DNA of 64,000 bases from Nemertoderma westbladi (taxonomy: Eukaryota; Xenacoelomorpha; Nemertodermatida; Nemertodermatidae), in NCBI GenBank assembly GCA_032718475.1, contig JAUCBJ010008019.1:1-64000 (forward strand), read 5' to 3'. The position numbers and the translations under genes are program-made. The number at the start of each line of letters is the position of its first letter. Within the stretch, counting starts at the first letter, position 1. This document shows positions 13,814 to 26,560 of the stretch, piece by piece. The notes beneath the pieces are model-generated. The model worked only from the letters and a program-made list of their open reading frames with translations, ran no database searches and was not told the origin of the DNA.

Positions 13814-16800
13814 TACTACTAGGATCGGCATGCTGCATTGCAGCTGCATTTTTAAGAATGCTGTACCGGCTTGTCAACAAAATTGCACCGCCACAACTCC
13901 CTATCACCCATGACATTTGCTAGATCATCCGCATCTTCAAGGCCAGTGTCCTTTAAGATGCGTCTCAAGAAAGTCATGGGCTGTCCACCATGCTTATTCA
14001 CTCCATGAGGCTGCCAAAGTACAAGATTATGCACTGGCTGGTCCTCACGGCGAAAGCAATGTCCTGCAAAGCGGAGGCGATTTTGTTCCAGTGTCAAGCT
14101 TGGGGGAACCAATGAGACACCTCCAATGTTATATAGTGTCTGGTTGGAGATGTGTGCATTGTACTTGACACAATGTACCCGGCGTAGCATTCTTGTGAAT
14201 GTGCCATCCAGAGATTTGGTGTCCTCAGCAGTTAGAGCCCAGCATGGACTCCCGTAGAGGAGTACTGGAACTACTGCTGCTCTAAATAATCGGACCTTAA
14301 GTTTCCGATTAATTCTAGGTGACTTCCAAATCCTGGAAAGCCTATTCAAGGCTGCCCATGCCTTTCCCTTACGTATTCGAAGGTCCTCACCTGACTTCCG
14401 GATCCATGATCCCAGGTAACAGAAGTCGTCCACATGCTCAAGCATACCATCCTTTGAGCTTATGCTCATCCGATCAGAGACTTGCTGAGGACTTTCAAAG
14501 TTAACTGTCAGAATTTTGGTCTTTCTGGAGTTAATAAAAAGACCAACACTAGAAGCAGCATGTTCTAATGAGCTGAGGAGCCGCTGGGCTCCCTCTAATG
14601 ATTATGAGAGTACTCCTAAGTCATCAGCAAAGTCTAGATCAGTTAGGTACTTGGCAGGATTTCCTCGACTTCTGGAGCCAGTAGGTGGAGTTATCATCAC
14701 CCCATCATCATTATGATGATCTAAGGACATGCGTAGAACATAGTCAACCACAATAATGAACAAGAATGGTGCAAGTGTGTCTCCTTGGAGGACGCCCCAT
14801 AACACTTCAAATGGTTCTGTGTCACCGTCAACAGTAGACACAAATGTTGTCGAACCATCGTATACTGATCTGATTGCTGCAATAATTTCATCAGGAATCC
14901 CATATAATGAAAGTATGCTGAACATACGTGAGCGAGAGACTGAATCAAAGGCCTTGAAGAAATCAACAAAGATAACAGCCAGATGCCTGTCTTTCTTTTT
15001 TGATAACTTTTCAATTATCCTTCTAAGTGCCAAAATGGGCTCCATGGTCCCACGACCTTTACGGAACCCATTCTGATTTCCACGTAGCAGTCTCTCAATG
15101 GGATCCCTGATGCGATTTAATAGAATTCTATTGTATAGTTTTGCAGCAATCGAGATCAATGAGATTCCCCGAAAAGAACCATAGAGTGTTAGGTTGCCCT
15201 TCTTGGGAACTGGCACCAACTTATTTGTTTTCATTTCTTGTGGGACTCTTGTTGTACGGTACATGTCTACTATGATGGGATAGATGAGCTTTAAACACTC
15301 AGGTATTTTAAAGACCTCAGGGGGAACACCATCTACTCCACTGGCACGATTGGTCTTAATGCTCTTTGCAGCAGCCTTCACTTCTGCAAAGGAGATATCG
15401 CCAATGGGAATATCTGGGAGTACAGACTCAGACACTTTTACTTCTATAAAGTTATCAGGCAATACCCTGTCATTATTGAGGAGCTTTTCAAAGTGGGCTT
15501 TCCAACCATTGAGGCGATCGGCTGGTGATTCAGCCTTAACCTTGGTGGTTGGTTGGCTTTTCCGCCCAGTAAGCAGATTGATCGATTTCCATGTCTGGGA
15601 TGATTGCCTGCTGTCGTCAGCATCATTGATGGCATCAACCTGTTGGTTTATTAGCTCCTGTAGATTAACAGAGTACTGCCTGTTCAGGGACCTAGATGCA
15701 GCTTTAACTGCATTCTTGGCCGCTGTAGTCTGTTTGAGTCGGGACTCTTTCTGCGCCTTATGAAGGTCATTTTGGCACTTCTGAATTTTGTTGTCAGTCC
15801 AGGGGGCCCTTTTCCTGTTTCGAGGGTATACAGGAACTGTTTCTGGAGCTGCTAACTTAACTGCTTCTGTAAAGGCAGTATAGCCCTCACAGTGATCTGC
15901 CGCCTCAGAGGCAAGAGCCTCATACCTGTTGCTCAGCTGTAGTGTGAAGCTGGATCTCACACTTGGCTGTTGCAACAGAGAGGACCAGTCATGCCGTGGC
16001 AAGGCAGATTTCGTTGTTCTGCTAGCACGCAGACTAAGTCTTACCTTGGCCACAATAAGGCGGTGATCACTGGAGAAGGGTCGAAGTGTAAATGCATTAC
16101 AGTCTTGTATAGAGCTCCTGTATTTCCTACGAAACAGAATATGGTCTATCTGGGACAAGTGACCACTGGGTCCACTATGAGTCCATAGCTTTCCAGTTCG
16201 CTTCTTGAACTGGGTTCCAGCCGAAAACAATCCATTTCCAGAGATAAAATCCTGAAGATGGACAGAATTTCGGTTAACACTATTGCTATAGACCCAGGGC
16301 GATGTAGGTGATTGATGCAGACTTGCATTAAAGTCTCCCAGGAATGTTAAGAATGCATGCTGATCCACTCCATCAGTTGCTGCTTGTAGATTGTGGTAGA
16401 AATTTTCCACCTCCTCTACAGGGGCAACACTAGTTGGAGAGTAGCACACAATCAGAACCACCTTAGGAAACTTCTTAGCCAGTCTTCCAGAACATGAGAA
16501 GTGGCAACGGATGATGCGGTTAGAGATTTGGTCTATTTTGTCCAATGCTGCATGTGCAGTTGGATTCATCAATAGACCAATTCCACCATTGCCACTATCA
16601 TCTGCTGACGCGAGGGCGAGTCGCCAACCGCCCCCCATGTCCTTAATCAGAACCTCATCAGTCTGTCCAGTCTGCATTCGGTGCTCTTGAACACCCACTG
16701 CGCTAAGAGAAAGCTTATCTGCCAAGGCAGTCAGCTCACCTTGTCGCATTGGGGACCCGAGTGTTAGGGTGTTTACTGAGGCTAGTCTAGTGACTTGCCT

Positions 16801-17567
16801 CAGATTCACCAATGGCTTTGTTGGTCGGGGTGGAACATGAGAGTAGCCTCCAACTCCAGAATCCCTCTCCCCATCACAATCTGGCCTCCCTGGTAACCCA
16901 GGGTTAGGGCCAGAAAGGTCATCAGGAAAGGGACTCAAATAATTGTTGGCTGCTCTCTCTCCAGTAGGGGGTGAGACAGGCAGCCGGTCAGGAGTTAACT
17001 GACGCCTGTGAGGCCGATTGTGTCCGGTAATTCCACTGGCCTCTAGTGGCCGGACCTCCGCATTGCTAATGTAATCCATAGTGGGGGTTGGGGGGTGCTT
17101 TTTTGCCGAGTCAGCTCTCGGGGCAAATACCACACCCTGGTTTGCCATTCCACAGGGTGGGTGTCGCAATGGAGTCAGATATGAGGCCCATCACCCATAT
17201 CTACTCTGGCGTACATGACCCACCATTGGCTGTTGCAGCTCATCTGCTGGGTCATGCCCTGTACCCTTGCTGCCAGGTGCTGGTCGCAGTGAAGTGCCCT
17301 CAGAGTGGACATGAGAACACTCTACTCCTGACCAGCCATTGGTAGATCACCATCTGCCTGGTCAGGCCATATACCCCTGCAGCCAAGTATATGGGTCCTT
17401 AATCCAGGACCAAGGGCGTCCTTATCCCAGAACGAAGGGGGTCCTAGTTACAGGACCAGATTTGCCCTAGTAAGAGGGTCTATGCAGCTACAGGTGGCAC
17501 CTCCTTTATGCTGCATGGAGGTGGCAAGTTTTCTTGATCAATGACCTAGAATACCTGACCTGACCGA
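13814..17567 (-). mobile_element. RTE-like LINE, copy A (full length)
   Basis: This 3.75-kb non-LTR retrotransposon is flanked by a perfect 10-bp target-site duplication, TATACTGCAC, at 13804-13813 and 17568-17577. It has a 5' UTR of about 0.4 kb beginning GGTCAGGTCAGG, a single endonuclease-RT frame, a short 3' UTR and a (TAG)n tail. The single ORF without an RNase H and the trinucleotide tail suggest the RTE group; the exact clade is uncertain. Six more copies lie in this window (B to G). Confidence 0.93.
13852..17169 (-). pseudogene. LINE endonuclease-reverse transcriptase, one premature stop
   Basis: The frame spans 1105 sense-length codons interrupted by one stop (a GAA-to-TAA change at 14602-14604). 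The N-terminal half is an apurinic-like endonuclease: GVQEHR, GDFNAS, QIDHILF and SSDHRL are visible. The centre is the reverse transcriptase: FVDFFKAFDS (motif A), GVLQGDTLAPFLF (motif B) and the FADD active site. The C-terminal part has YLGSWI, VLLYGSPCW and RLRFAGHCFR, as in RTE-type LINEs. Translation would normally start near MRHPPC or at the downstream MDYISN. The stop falls just after FADD, so the product would lack the thumb and C-terminal region. No other disabling change was seen, so this is the least decayed full-length copy here. It would act in target-primed reverse transcription in the nucleus. Confidence 0.92.
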
Positions 17568-17577
17568 TATACTGCAC

Positions 17578-17902
17578 AAAGTGCACAAAAGGAGCGGATG
17601 GAGTCGCAATTTCCTTTGCCTAACTGCAAAGAAACACTGCTTCCAAGACTTCCACCTTTAGGAACTATTTAAGGAAATGTTGAAAGTGTACGATTAAATA
17701 ATGTACTCTAAGGTGGGTGGGAAATTCAAAACTGTCCTTTTGACTATGATCTATATATGACTGGATTTTCTGCATTATGTACAATGTACTGTAACCCTAC
17801 AATAAACTGCTGGTGTATGTAATCCTAATATTTCCCTATTTGTTCTGCCGGATAAAATTCAACAGGAAATACTAGGAAACTATTAGTAACTATTAGATTA
17901 TT
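17578..17902. other. Spacer, no gene seen
   Basis: Unremarkable AT-rich DNA between LINE copy A and the following inverted repeat. Confidence 0.5.
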
Positions 17903-18679
17903 ACAAATCTTAGTGAGATTGCATGAAATGTGAAACAGAGATAGTTTCACCTCCCTCCTCCTCCGTGGATGAGCCAGAATTTTTATTTTTGCTTTCAATC
18001 TTTAGCTACAAGTGTTTGAAAAATGTGTCTCCGACGATATTTCACAGGTCACACACAGTGCAATCATTCTTCAACCTTAGAGTGATTTGATGGTACCAAT
18101 AGAAAGCTGCCCATGTAAGGATTCCAAATATGTAACATAATCTAAATTTCGTTGAAAACTGCTGAGATATGAGCGTTCAAATGTTGCATGGTTTTGCATC
18201 TGCATGAGGCTATTTTATTCTATTAAATAAAAATACCATATTCTAGAACATTTTGTTTATTTATGAATAGCTAAGCAATAGTATAATTAAAGAGGCATTG
18301 CATTGTTGCCCAGCTACGTATGGAATAAACAAAATGTTCTAGAACATTGTGTATTTCTTAAATATAATAAAATAGCCCCGCGCAGGTGCAACACAATGCA
18401 ACTTTCGAACGCCCATATCTCAGCTATTTTTCAACGAAAATCAAATTGTGTTACATATTTGGAATCCTTGCATGACAAGCTTTCCATTGGTACCAACAAA
18501 CAACTATAATGTCGAAGAATGATTGCACTGTGACCTGTGAAAAATAGCCGGAGACACCTTTTTCAAACGCTTGTAGCTAAAGATTGAAAACAAAAATAAA
18601 AATTCTGGCTCACCCACGGAGGAGGAGGGAGGTGAAACTATCTCTGTTTCAAATTTCATGCAATCTCATTAAGATTTGT
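17903..18679. repeat. Long inverted repeat (MITE/foldback-like hairpin)
   Basis: Two arms of about 360 bp (17903-18262 and 18324-18679) are imperfect reverse complements around a spacer of about 60 bp. The outer ends read ACAAATCT and AGATTTGT. The inner ends carry TTCTAGAACATTTTG and its complement. No clear target-site duplication was found, so the element class is unknown. A transcript through it would fold into a long hairpin. Confidence 0.85.
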
Positions 18680-18689
18680 AGAAAAATTT

Positions 18690-18716
18690 GGGGGGGGGGG
18701 GGGTGGGGTGGGGGCA
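18690..18716. repeat. Poly-G tract
   Basis: A run of 14 G followed by further G blocks lies directly beside the hairpin element. It is a candidate quadruplex former. Confidence 0.9.
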
Positions 18717-18864
18717 TGTACCTGAATAACGACACTATATTCCAGGACATGGTGTATTTGAATGTTAACTTACAACATAATTTCTCCCACCCAAGTCTCT
18801 TATTTTTTATTGGATAATTTAATTATCCTACTATAAGCTACTAGGTGCAGTTATGGTTGGTTGA

Positions 18865-19365
18865 TGGTTTTGTTTGTGTCTATACGATTCGCGGCTCCAA
18901 CCCCAACGAACGTTACCCTCGTATACGATAGAACGCCATATTGGATGGATATCCGTTCTAGATTGCGGTAAATCCGTCCCTATCGGGAGAGTGAAGCGGC
19001 TGTACCAAGGCGGATCTACGTATTACTTAGTTCCTTTAGAAGAAGATGATAAACATTATCTCGGAGTTTATCATCCGGTTGGTGGAAGGAAAGTATCCCA
19101 ATTGGGTGCGGTGCCGGTAGACAGGTTCGGTGGGTTGGCTGTTGGAACCTATAAAGGATTATTTGTGTCCGAACCTGTCCGTAACTGTTGGGTTTATATT
19201 AAACTATTACTCAATCAGCTCAACTATCCGTTAAAGTTTACCAACTATTACCGGTATAATTCTTTACTAAAACAATATATCAACCCTATCGTGGTATCTT
19301 CGCAACATATAATGAATTTAATAAATATTACTAAACGTTACTTTTTATGGACAATATTAATGTAA
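18865..19365 (+). CDS. Hypothetical open frame or exon, unrecognised
   Basis: An open frame of about 165 codons follows a TGA at 18862 and ends with TAA. Codon composition looks coding-like up to about residue 100, with CpG-containing codons unlike the surrounding AT-rich spacer. The middle reads GWISVLDCG-SVPIGRV followed by YYLVPLE and LGVYHP. The W-x6-G-x2-VP-x-G-x-V spacing faintly recalls DM9 repeats, but I would not assign that family. The last 50 residues are Asn/Tyr/Leu-rich and may be intron read-through. No convincing splice acceptor or ATG was found, so the true start is unknown. It could be an exon of a gene extending outside the visible evidence or an old element fragment. Confidence 0.35.
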   Translation, partial: WFCLCLYDSRLQPQRTLPSYTIERHIGWISVLDCGKSVPIGRVKRLYQGGSTYYLVPLEEDDKHYLGVYHPVGGRKVSQLGAVPVDRFGGLAVGTYKGLFVSEPVRNCWVYIKLLLNQLNYPLKFTNYYRYNSLLKQYINPIVVSSQHIMNLINITKRYFLWTILM

Positions 19366-20460
19366 TTAATTCAATTTTGATTCAATATATTTATTTATTT
19401 TTTTGATTCTCAAAATAGAATATAAAATATACACTACATGAACCAACCGATGACAGAACGATAGTAGTGGAGGTTTGGTCCTCTTTGTGACACTTGGACC
19501 TCACTGACACCCATTGGGTGTCATATGGCACCCTATTATCACCCTATGAGTGTTATTGGGTGTCATTGGCGCCAGACTATCTGGGTGACACCTCCTAATT
19601 AGGCTAATTAGACCCTAATTGACAGGTGTCATCAATTAATTAGTACAATTAAACCCTAATAGGTAGGTGCCTTATGACTCCTAATTAGGGTTTAATTGAT
19701 TATCCTAATTAATCAGACTGATTAGCGCCCTGACACGCAATGGTTATCGATCAGTGTTGTCCAAGTGTCACAAAGATGACCAAAGGGTGTCATAAGTGAC
19801 ACCGATGCTCTTTTATTTATTGGCACTTATTTATTTCTATTTAATTTTAATTTATTTATTTGTATTTAATTTTAGATTTACCAATAATTAGTTTTATATA
19901 TTACTCTGTAAATGACCTCATTGACTTTCATCTCGTTATACTTAGCCCTAGGGTATACAGCTCCCCTACTGGTAACTAATTACTCTTATCTATATCCAGA
20001 CAGCTTTATTGTTGACCTTTGACACCCAATTAGCTTTAACCAAGCAACAGGTTATTAATAGTAGTTGGATCCAAGCGCCCTGCCCCCCCTCTCGTGACAC
20101 CTCTGATTACTAATTACTCTTACCTATATCCAGCCGTCTGCAGTTCCATAGTCTGCCGCTAGAGGGCGTATTATCTGAAAATTAACATCTTCTCTAACTT
20201 TGTTATTTTCATTCCGATTAGGTTTAAACTCGGTAGATATCTACTACGGCATAGGCCATATCTTTTGCGGAGTCACAGAGTAGTCTGAAGTTCCCCTGTC
20301 TGCCGTTAGAGGGCGTATTATTTGAAAATTAACATCTTATCTAGCTTTGTTATTTACACTCCGCAAAACCATTAAGCCATATTGCTTAAGAGTTCTGAGG
20401 GGCGAGCCATGAGGAAAGATGTTTGAGACTTGTTTAGATATATTATTACTTAATTTTGCC

Positions 20461-20710
20461 TCTCTGTGCCTCAGTGAGGCATAGTCTATGCCTCAGTGCC
20501 TCAGTGAGGCATAGTCTGTGCCTCAGTGAGGCATAGTCTGTGCCTCAGTGAGGCATAGCCTGTGCCTAAGTGAGGCATAGTCTGTGCCTCGGTGAGGCAT
20601 AGTCTGTGCCTCAGTGAGGCATAGTATGTGCCTCAGTGAGGCATAGTATGTGCCTCAGTGAGGCAGAGGCATAGTCTGTGCCTCAGTGAGGCATAGTCTG
20701 TGTCTCAGTC
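20461..20710. repeat. 22-bp minisatellite with palindromic core
   Basis: About 11 units have a mostly 22-bp period, each built on GCCTCAGTGAGGC (6-bp arms around a central G) followed by ATAGTCTGT. It lies in the spacer of the palindromic element. Confidence 0.9.
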
Positions 20711-20797
20711 CTAAAACTCGAGACTTTAGGAGTGCCTCAGGTCTTAAATCAGAGTCTTACAAATTCGAACGTCAACGAACACGTTCGAACGTTACTG

Positions 20798-20873
20798 TTC
20801 CACCTTCGTGTAGTGGTTGCATTGAATTCACATCTCCCGTAGGTCATGGGTTCGATCCCCGCATGGACCAGGT
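20798..20873 (+). other. tRNA-like segment (degenerate, SINE-head-like)
   Basis: TCGTGTAGTGG fits an A box and GGTTCGATCCC fits a B box, with TCCA and TGGACCA at the ends. The acceptor pairing is only partial and the anticodon arm does not fold well, so this is a tRNA-derived relic and not a functional tRNA gene. Confidence 0.45.
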
Positions 20874-21880
20874 CAGTTTTCGTTCGGTCAGCAATAGGTC
20901 TAACTTTGCAAAATGCAGTATTATTGCATAGTAACCAATTCATGGCTACTGTATGGTTTTCATTTTGAGACATTTCGCCCTCTAGCGGCAGACTGGGGAA
21001 CTTCAGACTACTCTGTAACTCCGCAAAAGATATAGCCAATATTGTAATAGATACCGACTGGGGGGTCAAAATTAAGTAATAATATATCTAAATAAGTCTC
21101 AAACATCTTGCCTCATGGCTCGCCCCTCAGAACTCTTTAAGCAATATGGCTTCATGGTTTTGCGGATTGTAAATAACAAAGCTAGAGAAGATGTTAATTT
21201 TCAAATAATACGCCCTCTAGCGGCAGACAGGGGAACTTTAGACTACTCTGTTACTCCGCAAAAGATATGCCCTATGCCGTAGTAGATGCCTATCGAGTTT
21301 AAACCTATTCGGAATGAAAATAACAAAGTTAGAGAAGATGTTAATTGTCAGATAATGCGCCCTCTAGCGGCAGACTATGGAACTGCAGACGGCTGGATAT
21401 AGGTAAGAGTAATTAGTAAACAGAGGTGTCACGAGAGGAGGGGCGGGGCGCTTGGATCCAACTATTATTAATAACCTGTTGCTTGGTTAAAGCTAATTAG
21501 GGGTCAAAGGTCAACGATAAAGCTGTCTGGATATAGATAAGAGTAATTAGTTACCAGTAGGGGAGCTGTATACCCTAGGGCTAAGTATAACGAGATGAAA
21601 GTCAATGAGGTCATTTACAGAGTAATATATAAAACTACTTATTGGTAAATCTAAAATTGTAATATTATGGGTTTGTTCAACAGTTAGGGTTAGTTGCAAT
21701 TAATTTCATTTCCAATTGCCAATTCATTTCCAATTAATTTAAATCTAAAATTAAATACAAATAAATAAATAAAAATTAAATAGAAATAAATAAGTACCAA
21801 TAAATAAAAGAGCAGCGGTGTCACTTATGACACCCTTTGGCCATCTTTGTGACACTTTGACAACACTGATATAACCATTG

Positions 21881-24800
21881 TTGTTGTCAGGTCAGGTATT
21901 CTAGGTCATTGATCAAGAAAACTTGCCACCTCCATGCAGCATAAAGGAGGTGCCACCTGTAGCTGCATAGACCCTCTTACTAGGGCAAATCTGGTCCTGT
22001 AACTAGGACCCCCTTCGTTCTGGGATAAGGACGCCCTTGGTCCTGGATTAAGGACCCATATACTTGGCTGCAGGGGTATATGGCCTGACCAGGCAGATGG
22101 TGATCTACCAATGACTGGTCAGGAGTAGAGTGTTCTCATGTCCACTCTGAGAGCACTTCACTGCGACCTGCACCTGGCAGCAAGGGTACAGGGCATGACC
22201 CAGCAGATGAGCTGCAACAGCCAATGGTGGGTCATGTACGCCAGAGTAGATATGGGTGATGGGCCTCATATCTGACTCCATTGCGACACCCACCCTGTGG
22301 AATGGCAAACCAGGGTGTGGTATTTGCCCCGAGAGCTGACTCGGCAAAAAAGCACCCCCCAACCCCCACTATGGATTACATTAGCAATGCGGAGGTCCGG
22401 CCACTAGAGGCCAGTGGAATTACCGGACACAATCGGCCTCACAGGCGTCAGTTAACTCCTGACCGGCTGCCTGTCTCACCCCCTACTGGAGAGAGAGCAG
22501 CCAACAATTCTTTGAGTCCCTTTCCTGATGACCTTTCTGGCCCAAACCCTGGGTCACCAGGGAGGCCAGATTGTGATGGGGAGAGGGATTCTGGAGTTGG
22601 AGGATACTCTCATGTTCCACCCCGACCAACAAAGCCATTGGTGAATCTGAGGCAAGTCACTAGACTAGCCTCAGTAAACACCCTAACACTCGGGTCCCCA
22701 ATGCGACAAGGTGAGCTGACTGCCTTGGCAGATAAGCTTTCTCTTAGCGCAGTGGGTGTTCAAGAGCACCGAATGCAGACTGGACAGACTGATGAGGTTC
22801 TGATTAAGGACATGGGGGGCGGTTAGCGACTCGCCCTCGCGTCAGCAGATGATAGTGGCAATGGTGGAATTGGTCTATTGATGAATCCAACTGCACATGC
22901 AGCATTGGACAAAATAGACCAAATCTCTAACCGCATCATCCGTTGCCACTTCTCATGTTCTGGAAGACTGGCTAAGAAGTTTCCTAAGGTGGTTCTGATT
23001 GTGTGCTACTCTCCAACTAGTGTTGCCCCTGTAGAGGAGGTGGAAAATTTCTACCACAATCTACAAGCAGCTACTGATGGAGTGGATCAGCATGCATTCT
23101 TAACATTCCTAGGAGACTTTAATGCAAGTCTGCATCAATCACCTACATTGCCCTGGGTCTATAGCAATAGTGTTAACCGAAATTCTGTCCATCTTCAGGA
23201 TTTTATCTCTGGAAATGGATTGTTTTCGGCTGGAACCCAGTTCAAGAAGCGAACTGGAAAGCTATGGACTCATAGTGGACCCAGTGGTCACAAGTCCCAG
23301 ATAGACCATATTCTGTTTCGTAGGAAATACAGGAGCTCTATACAAGACTGTAATGCATTTACACTTCGACCCTTCTCCAGTGATCACCGCCTTATTGTGG
23401 CCAAGGTAAGACTTGGTCTGCGTGCTAGCAGAACAACGAAATCTGCCTTGCCGCGGCATGACTGGTCCTCTCTGTTGCAACAGCCAAGTGTGAGATCCAG
23501 CTTCACACTACAGCTGAGCAACAGGTATGAGGCTCTTGCCTCTGAGGCGGCAGATCACTGTGAGGGCTATACTGCCTTTACAGAAGCAGTTAAGTTAGCA
23601 GCTGCAGAAACAGTTCCTGTATACCCTCGAAACAGGAAAAGGGCCCCCTGGACTGACAACAAAATTCAGAAGTGCCGAAATGACCTTCATAAGGCGCAGA
23701 AAGAGTCCCGACTCAAACAGACTACAGCGGCCAAGAATGCAGTTAAGGCTGCATCTAGGTCCCTGAACAGGCAGTACTCTGTTAATCTACAGGAGCTAAT
23801 AAACCAACACAACAGGTTGATGCCATCAATGATGCTGACGACAGCAGGCAATCATCCCTGGCATGGAAATCGATCAACTTGCTTACTGGGCGGAAAAGCC
23901 AACCAACAACCAAGGTTAAGGCTGAATCACCAGCCGATCGCCTCAATGGTTGGAAGGCCCACTTTGAAAAGCTCCTCAATAATGACAGGGTTTTGCCTGA
24001 TAACTTTATAGAAGTAAAAGTGTCTGAGTCTGTACTCCCAGATATTCCCATTGGCGATATCTCCTTTGCAGAAGTGAAGGCTGCTGCAAAGAGCATTAAG
24101 ACCAATCGTGCCAGTGGAGTAGATGGTGTTCCCCCTGAGGTCTTTAAAATACCTGAGTGTTTAAAGCTCATCTATCCCATCATAGTAGACATGTACCGAA
24201 CAACAAGAGTCCCACAAGAAATGAAAACAAATAAGTTGGTGCCAGTTCCCAAGAAGGGCAACCTAACACTCTATGGTTCTTTTCGGGGAATCTCATTGAT
24301 CTCGATTGCTGCAAAGCTATACAATAGGATTCTATTAAATCGCATCAGGGCTCCCATTGAGAGACTGCTCCGTGGAAATCAGAATGGGTTCCGTAAAGGT
24401 CGTGGGACCATGGAGCCCATTTTGGCACTTAGAAGGATAATTGAAGAATTATCAAAAAAGAAAGACAGGCATCTGGCTGTTATCTTTGTTGACTTCTTCA
24501 AGGCCTTTGATTCAGTCTCTCGCTCACGTATGTTCAGCATACTTTCATTATATGGGATTCCTGATGAAATTATTGCAGCAATCAGATCAGTATACGATGG
24601 TTCGACAACATTTGTGTCTACTGTTGACGGTGACACAGAACCATTTGAAGTGTTATGGGGTGTCCTCCAAGGAGACACACTTGCACCATTCTTGTTCATT
24701 ATTGTGGTTGACTATGTTCTACGCATGTCCTTAGATCATCATAATGATGATGGGGTGATGATAACTCCACCTACTGGCTCCAGAAGTCGAGGAAATCCTG

Positions 24801-25644
24801 CCAAGTACCTAACTGATCTAGACTTTGCTGATGACTTAGGAGTACTCTCAGAATCATTAGATGGAGCCCAACGGCTCCTCAGCTCATTAGAACATGCTGC
24901 TTCTAGTGTTGGTCTTTTTATTAACTCCAGAAAGACCAAAATTCTGACCGTTAACTTTGAAAGTCCGCTGCAAGTCTCTGATCGGATGAGCATAAGCTCA
25001 AAGGATGGTATGCTTGAGCATGTGGACGACTTCTTTTACCTGGGATCATGGATCCGGAAGTCAGGTGAGGACCTTCGAATACGTAAGGGAAAGGCATGGG
25101 CAGCCTTGAATAGGCTTTCCAGGATTTGGAAGTCACCGAGAATTAATCGGAAACTTAAGGTCCGATTATTTAGAGCAGCAGTAGTTCCAGTACTCCTCTA
25201 CGGGAGTCCATGCTGGGCTCTAACTGCTGAGGACACCAAATCTCTGGATGGCACATTCACAAGAATGCTACGCCGGGTTCATTGTGTCAAGTACAATGCA
25301 CACATCTCCAACCAGACACTATATAACATTGGAGGTGTCTCATTGGTTCCCCCAAGCTTGACACTAGAACAAAATCGCCTCCGCTTTGCAGGACATTGCT
25401 TTCGCCGTCAGGACCAGCCAGTGCATAATCTTGTACTTTGGCAGCCTCATGGAGTGAATAAGCATGGTGGACAGCCCATGACTTTCTTGAGACGCATCTT
25501 AAAGGACACTGGCCTTAAAGATGCGGATGATCTAGCAAATGCCATGGGTGATAGGGAGTTGTGGCGGTGCAATTTTGTTGACAAGCCGGCACAGCATTCT
25601 TAAAAATGCAGCTGCAATGCAGCATGCCGATCCTAGTAGTAGTA
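21881..25644 (+). mobile_element. RTE-like LINE, copy B (full length)
   Basis: This 3.76-kb insertion has a perfect 13-bp target-site duplication, GATATAACCATTG, at 21868-21880 and 25645-25657. It sits in the right arm of the palindromic element; the matching uninterrupted sequence in the left arm gives the empty site. The 3' tail is (TAG)n. Confidence 0.95.
22281..25603 (+). pseudogene. LINE endonuclease-reverse transcriptase, copy B, broken
   Basis: The domain order is that of copy A: endonuclease with GVQEHR, GDFNAS, QIDHILF and SSDHRL, then RT with FVDFFKAFDS and FADD, then the YLGSWI-containing C-terminus. Two lesions are visible. A TGG-to-TAG stop at 22824-22826 cuts the endonuclease. 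A 5-bp insertion near 23810 (ACAAC duplicated after AACCAAC) shifts the frame between endonuclease and RT. The RT and C-terminal region remain open to the natural stop, and the lesions differ from those of copy A. Confidence 0.92.
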
Positions 25645-25934
25645 GATATAACCATTGCGTGTCAGGGCGCTAATCAGTCTCATTAATTAGGATAATCAAT
25701 AAAAACCCTAATTAGGAGTCATAAGACCCCTAATTGGGGTTTAATTGTACTAATTAATTGATGACACCTGTCAATTAGGGTCTAATTAGCCTAATTAGGA
25801 GGTGCCACCCAGACAGTCTGGCGCCAATGACACCCAATGACACCCTATGGATGATAATTGGGTGTCATATGACACCCAATGGGTGTCAGTGAGGTCCAAG
25901 TGTCACAAAGAGGATCAAACCTCTACTAATATCG

Positions 25935-26560
<626 letters not shown>

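Larger units (their letters stand above)
20155..21371. promoter_or_regulatory. Cluster of five CTCF-like motifs
   Basis: GCCGCTAGAGGGCG at 20155-20168, a one-base variant at 20302-20315, and three complementary copies at 20976-20989, 21211-21224 and 21358-21371 resemble the bilaterian CTCF core (CC-R-C-TAG-R-GGGCG). Their orientations converge, because they sit on opposite arms of the palindrome. The match is by eye; binding is not shown. Confidence 0.4.
19459..25934. mobile_element. Long-arm palindromic (foldback-like) transposon, split by LINE copy B
   Basis: The left arm (19459-20456) is the imperfect reverse complement of the right arm (21066-21867 continued at 25658-25934). The outer ends match as GATAGTAGTGGAGG against GATATTAGTAGAGG, followed by an almost perfect TCCTCTTTGTGACACTTGG. 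The spacer (20457-21065) holds a 22-bp minisatellite, a tRNA-like segment and part of a repeat shared with the arms. Without the nested LINE and its duplicated site the element is about 2.7 kb. No coding frame is visible, so it is non-autonomous. A CGAT or shorter target duplication is possible but ambiguous. Confidence 0.85.

Noticed and set aside
13917-17345. Numerous shorter frames opposite or out of phase with LINE copies A to G
   Set aside because: They recur at identical positions in every LINE copy as shadows of the endonuclease-RT frame.
22526-22545. CTGATGA in the LINE 5' coding region as a hammerhead
   Set aside because: There is no GAAA core or pairing stem II downstream, and the segment is coding.
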